Assembly: GCA_017539635.1 (NCBI GenBank)
Contig: JAFYCQ010000188.1
Coordinates: 1 to 7,745 of the forward strand
DNA from: Oscillospiraceae bacterium
GTDB lineage: Bacteria > Bacillota > Clostridia > Oscillospirales > Oscillospiraceae
Direction of reading: 5' to 3'
DNA length: 7,745 nt
Within the stretch, counting starts at the first letter, position 1. Each line of letters begins with the position of its first letter. This document shows, in pieces, positions 6,132 to 7,745 of the stretch. The notes below the pieces were generated by a model. That model ran no database searches and was not told the DNA's origin. It was given only the letters and a program-made list of their open reading frames with translations. The position numbers and the translations under genes are program-made.

Positions 6132-7355
6132 TTAAGTCCTGTAATCTCCGTTTATTTTCACGTATTCGTAGGTAATATCGCAGCCCCAGGCGGTGCACTT
6201 TTCATCGCCCTCGCTCATGGTGATGTCGATCGTTATATCGTGCTCTGTGAGTATCTTCTTTGCCAGTGCCTCGTCGAAGGCAAGGCCCCTGCCCTTTTTG
6301 CATACCTCTATTTCTCCGGCTTTTGAGACGAACTTTATATCCACGCCGTCGGGGTCGAATTCCTCCCCGGAGTAGCCCATGGCGCAGAGGACTCTGCCCC
6401 AGTTGGCGTCGGCGCCGAAAATGGCGGCCTTGGTAAGAGTGGAGGAAATAACGGCCTTGGAAAGCGTCTCCGCGCTCTCCTCGGTCTTCGCTCCCTTCAC
6501 CTGGCAGGTTATGAGGTGGCTGGCGCCCTCGCCGTCAGAGGCCATGGCCCGCGCTATCGTTATGCAGAGCTCCTTGAGGGCGGCGAGAAAGGCGTCGTAA
6601 TCCGCGCCCTCGCACCCGATCTCCTCATTTCCCGCAAGGCCGTTGGCCAAAAGGACGCACATGTCGTTGGTGGAGGTGTCCCCGTCCACGGATATGCGGT
6701 TGAAGCTGACCTTCACCGTCTCCAAAAGCGCCTTTTTTATCATCTCCGGGGAGATGGCGCAGTCGGTGGTGAGGAAGCACAGCATGGTGCCCATGTTGGG
6801 GTGTATCATGCCGCTGCCCTTGGCAATGCCGCCGAGCCTGACGGTCTTTCCGCCGACAATGGCTTCGGCTGCAAATTCCTTTTTCACCGTGTCGGTGGTC
6901 ATTATGGCGGAGGCGGCAGCGTCGGAGCCTTTTTCATCCGCTGACAAAAGCGCGGCCACGGCGTCGATATTTTCCGTTATTGCGGCGATGTTCAGCTCCT
7001 GGCCGATAACGCCTGTGGAGGCGACCACCACGTCCTTTGCCTCGATGCCCAGAGCCTTTGCTGCGGCAGCGCACATGGTCTCAGCGTGCTTTTCCCCGTT
7101 GGGAGCGCAGGCGTTGGCTATGCCGCTGTTGGCGATAAGGGCCCTGGCTTTGCCGTCAGACAGGTGCTCCTTCGTTATGAGCAGGGGCGCGGCCTTGACT
7201 ATGTTTTTGGTGTAAACGGCGGCAGCGGAGCATTCCTTTTCGGAAACTATCAGCGCCACGTCTTTTTTATCGGGGTTCTTGCTCTTTACTCCGCAATGCG
7301 CTCCCGCAGCGGAAAAGCCTTTGGCGGCGCATACGCCGCCCTTTATAAATTCCAT
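6132..7355 (-). CDS. argJ: Glutamate N-acetyltransferase / ornithine acetyltransferase (ArgJ proenzyme)
   Basis: ArgJ moves the acetyl group from N-acetylornithine to glutamate, making the pathway cyclic; bifunctional forms also use acetyl-CoA. The 407-residue precursor self-cleaves before a threonine that becomes the nucleophile of the beta chain. Here the site is KGSGMIHPNMG|TMLCF, giving alpha 1-189 and beta from Thr190; Gly replaces the more usual Ala before Thr. Oxyanion-hole residues Thr114-Gly115 (STGVIG) are present, as are SVDGDTSTND (substrate region), GADANWGR, and the C-terminal YVKINGDYRT, so the chain is complete. The normally NSGNANAC motif reads NSGIANAC (76-83). Whether it is mono- or bifunctional cannot be read from the sequence. 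The start ATG at 7355 has TGAGGT upstream and lies 15 nt after the argC stop. Confidence 0.97.
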   Translation of the reverse strand: MEFIKGGVCAAKGFSAAGAHCGVKSKNPDKKDVALIVSEKECSAAAVYTKNIVKAAPLLITKEHLSDGKARALIANSGIANACAPNGEKHAETMCAAAAKALGIEAKDVVVASTGVIGQELNIAAITENIDAVAALLSADEKGSDAAASAIMTTDTVKKEFAAEAIVGGKTVRLGGIAKGSGMIHPNMGTMLCFLTTDCAISPEMIKKALLETVKVSFNRISVDGDTSTNDMCVLLANGLAGNEEIGCEGADYDAFLAALKELCITIARAMASDGEGASHLITCQVKGAKTEESAETLSKAVISSTLTKAAIFGADANWGRVLCAMGYSGEEFDPDGVDIKFVSKAGEIEVCKKGRGLAFDEALAKKILTEHDITIDITMSEGDEKCTAWGCDITYEYVKINGDYRT

Positions 7356-7370
7356 TTAAGCTACCTCAAA

Positions 7371-7745
7371 TCAAAGTCCGGCGTCCTCGGCAAAGCCCAG
7401 GACGATATTCATGTTCTGCACGGCGGCGCCGGAGGCGCCCTTGCCTAAATTGTCGAACCGGGAGGTGACGAGGGTGTCCTCCCCCGCTCCGCAGACGGTT
7501 ATCTCCAGGTTGTTTGTGCCGGCGTTGAAGTTGGATTCCAGCTTCTCCGAGCCGTCGGAAAAGCGGACGGTTATGAACCTCTCCCCGGCGTAGTGGGCAG
7601 AGAGCGTCTCAAATATCCTTTCCGCCCCGGCCCCGCCGGTGTATTCGGAAGGGAACGTGACCGAGGTGGCCATGCCCTTGTAATAGTCGTCAACAATGGG
7701 TACGAAAACCGGCTCCCTGAAAAGCCCCGTGACGAAGGTCATCTC
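7371..7745 (-). CDS. argC: N-acetyl-gamma-glutamyl-phosphate reductase, C-terminal part only
   Basis: ArgC reduces N-acetylglutamyl phosphate to the semialdehyde with NADPH. Only the last 124 residues lie in the window; the reading frame continues beyond base 7745, so the ATG at 7742 is internal. The segment VPIVDDYYKGMATSVTF, then NAGTNNLEITV, and the C-terminal DNLGKGASGAAVQNMN identify it, as does the position before argJBDF. The middle segment differs from the common type 1 ArgC, in which a TPHLVPM...RGI stretch is expected, and looks more like the shorter type 2 reductases of about 310 aa. The type is a judgement from memory, and the NAD-binding domain and active-site cysteine are not visible. 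Confidence 0.9.
   Translation of the reverse strand, partial: EMTFVTGLFREPVFVPIVDDYYKGMATSVTFPSEYTGGAGAERIFETLSAHYAGERFITVRFSDGSEKLESNFNAGTNNLEITVCGAGEDTLVTSRFDNLGKGASGAAVQNMNIVLGFAEDAGL

Larger units (their letters stand above)
3146..7745 (-). other. Arginine biosynthesis operon argC-J-B-D-F (5' end outside the window)
   Basis: Five genes run in the same direction with gaps of 15 nt (argC-argJ) and 12 nt (argJ-argB), then overlaps of 4 nt (argB/argD) and 1 nt (argD/argF). No terminator or strong promoter was seen between them. The order matches the argCJBD...argF arrangement known from Bacillus but without carAB between argD and argF. The promoter and any ArgR box would lie upstream of argC, outside the window. 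The last structure after argF is the inverted repeat at 3091-3135. Confidence 0.9.

Noticed and set aside
6516..7215. Plus-strand open frames of about 142 and 190 aa opposite argJ
   Set aside because: Same reasoning: opposite-strand shadows of an intact ArgJ gene.
1..7745. CRISPR array, insertion sequence, tRNA, rRNA, riboswitch, phage or toxin-antitoxin genes
   Set aside because: I looked for regular repeats, transposase motifs, tRNA-like cloverleafs and small paired genes and saw none; intergenic space is under 140 bases everywhere.

Overview
This window looks like a chromosomal segment from a GC-rich, spore-forming member of the Bacillota (class Clostridia, possibly a gut Oscillospirales-type organism). 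The evidence is a CotF-type spore coat protein, strong Gram-positive ribosome binding sites (GGAGG-type), a Firmicutes-style glycerol kinase, and strong G/C bias at third codon positions. The lineage is an inference; no rRNA or other phylogenetic marker is present.

Layout. Positions 2-1297 (+) hold the 3' part of glpK, the glycerol kinase gene, closed by a perfect 13-bp hairpin terminator (1299-1330). That terminator also serves the facing gene at 1344-1973 (-), a LUD-domain protein of the LutB/LutC superfamily with a cysteine-rich C-terminus and its own near-consensus SigA promoter. Divergent from it, 2109-2567 (+) encodes a CotF-like, ferritin-fold spore coat protein that probably starts at TTG. 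A second bidirectional hairpin (2573-2600) separates it from 2605-3048 (-), an XRE-type helix-turn-helix regulator fused to a zinc ribbon.

The right-hand 60% is an arginine biosynthesis operon on the minus strand, transcribed from right to left in the order argC (partial)-argJ-argB-argD-argF. Gaps are 15 and 12 nt, followed by overlaps of 4 and 1 nt. Together these genes convert acetylglutamate to citrulline: ArgB phosphorylates N-acetylglutamate, ArgC reduces it, ArgD transaminates it to N-acetylornithine, ArgJ moves the acetyl group back onto glutamate (the cyclic pathway), and ArgF carbamoylates ornithine. The operon promoter and any ArgR site lie beyond the right edge. A large imperfect inverted repeat (3091-3135) lies downstream of argF and overlaps the -35 element of the XRE gene promoter.

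The content is mostly conventional core metabolism, and I see no convincing undescribed system. The points most worth checking are the promoter-embedded hairpin after argF, the duplicated E...ExxH metal-site pattern in the coat protein, the type-2-like ArgC C-terminus, and unusual residues in conserved motifs of ArgD and ArgJ. No gene-free stretch exceeds 140 bases.
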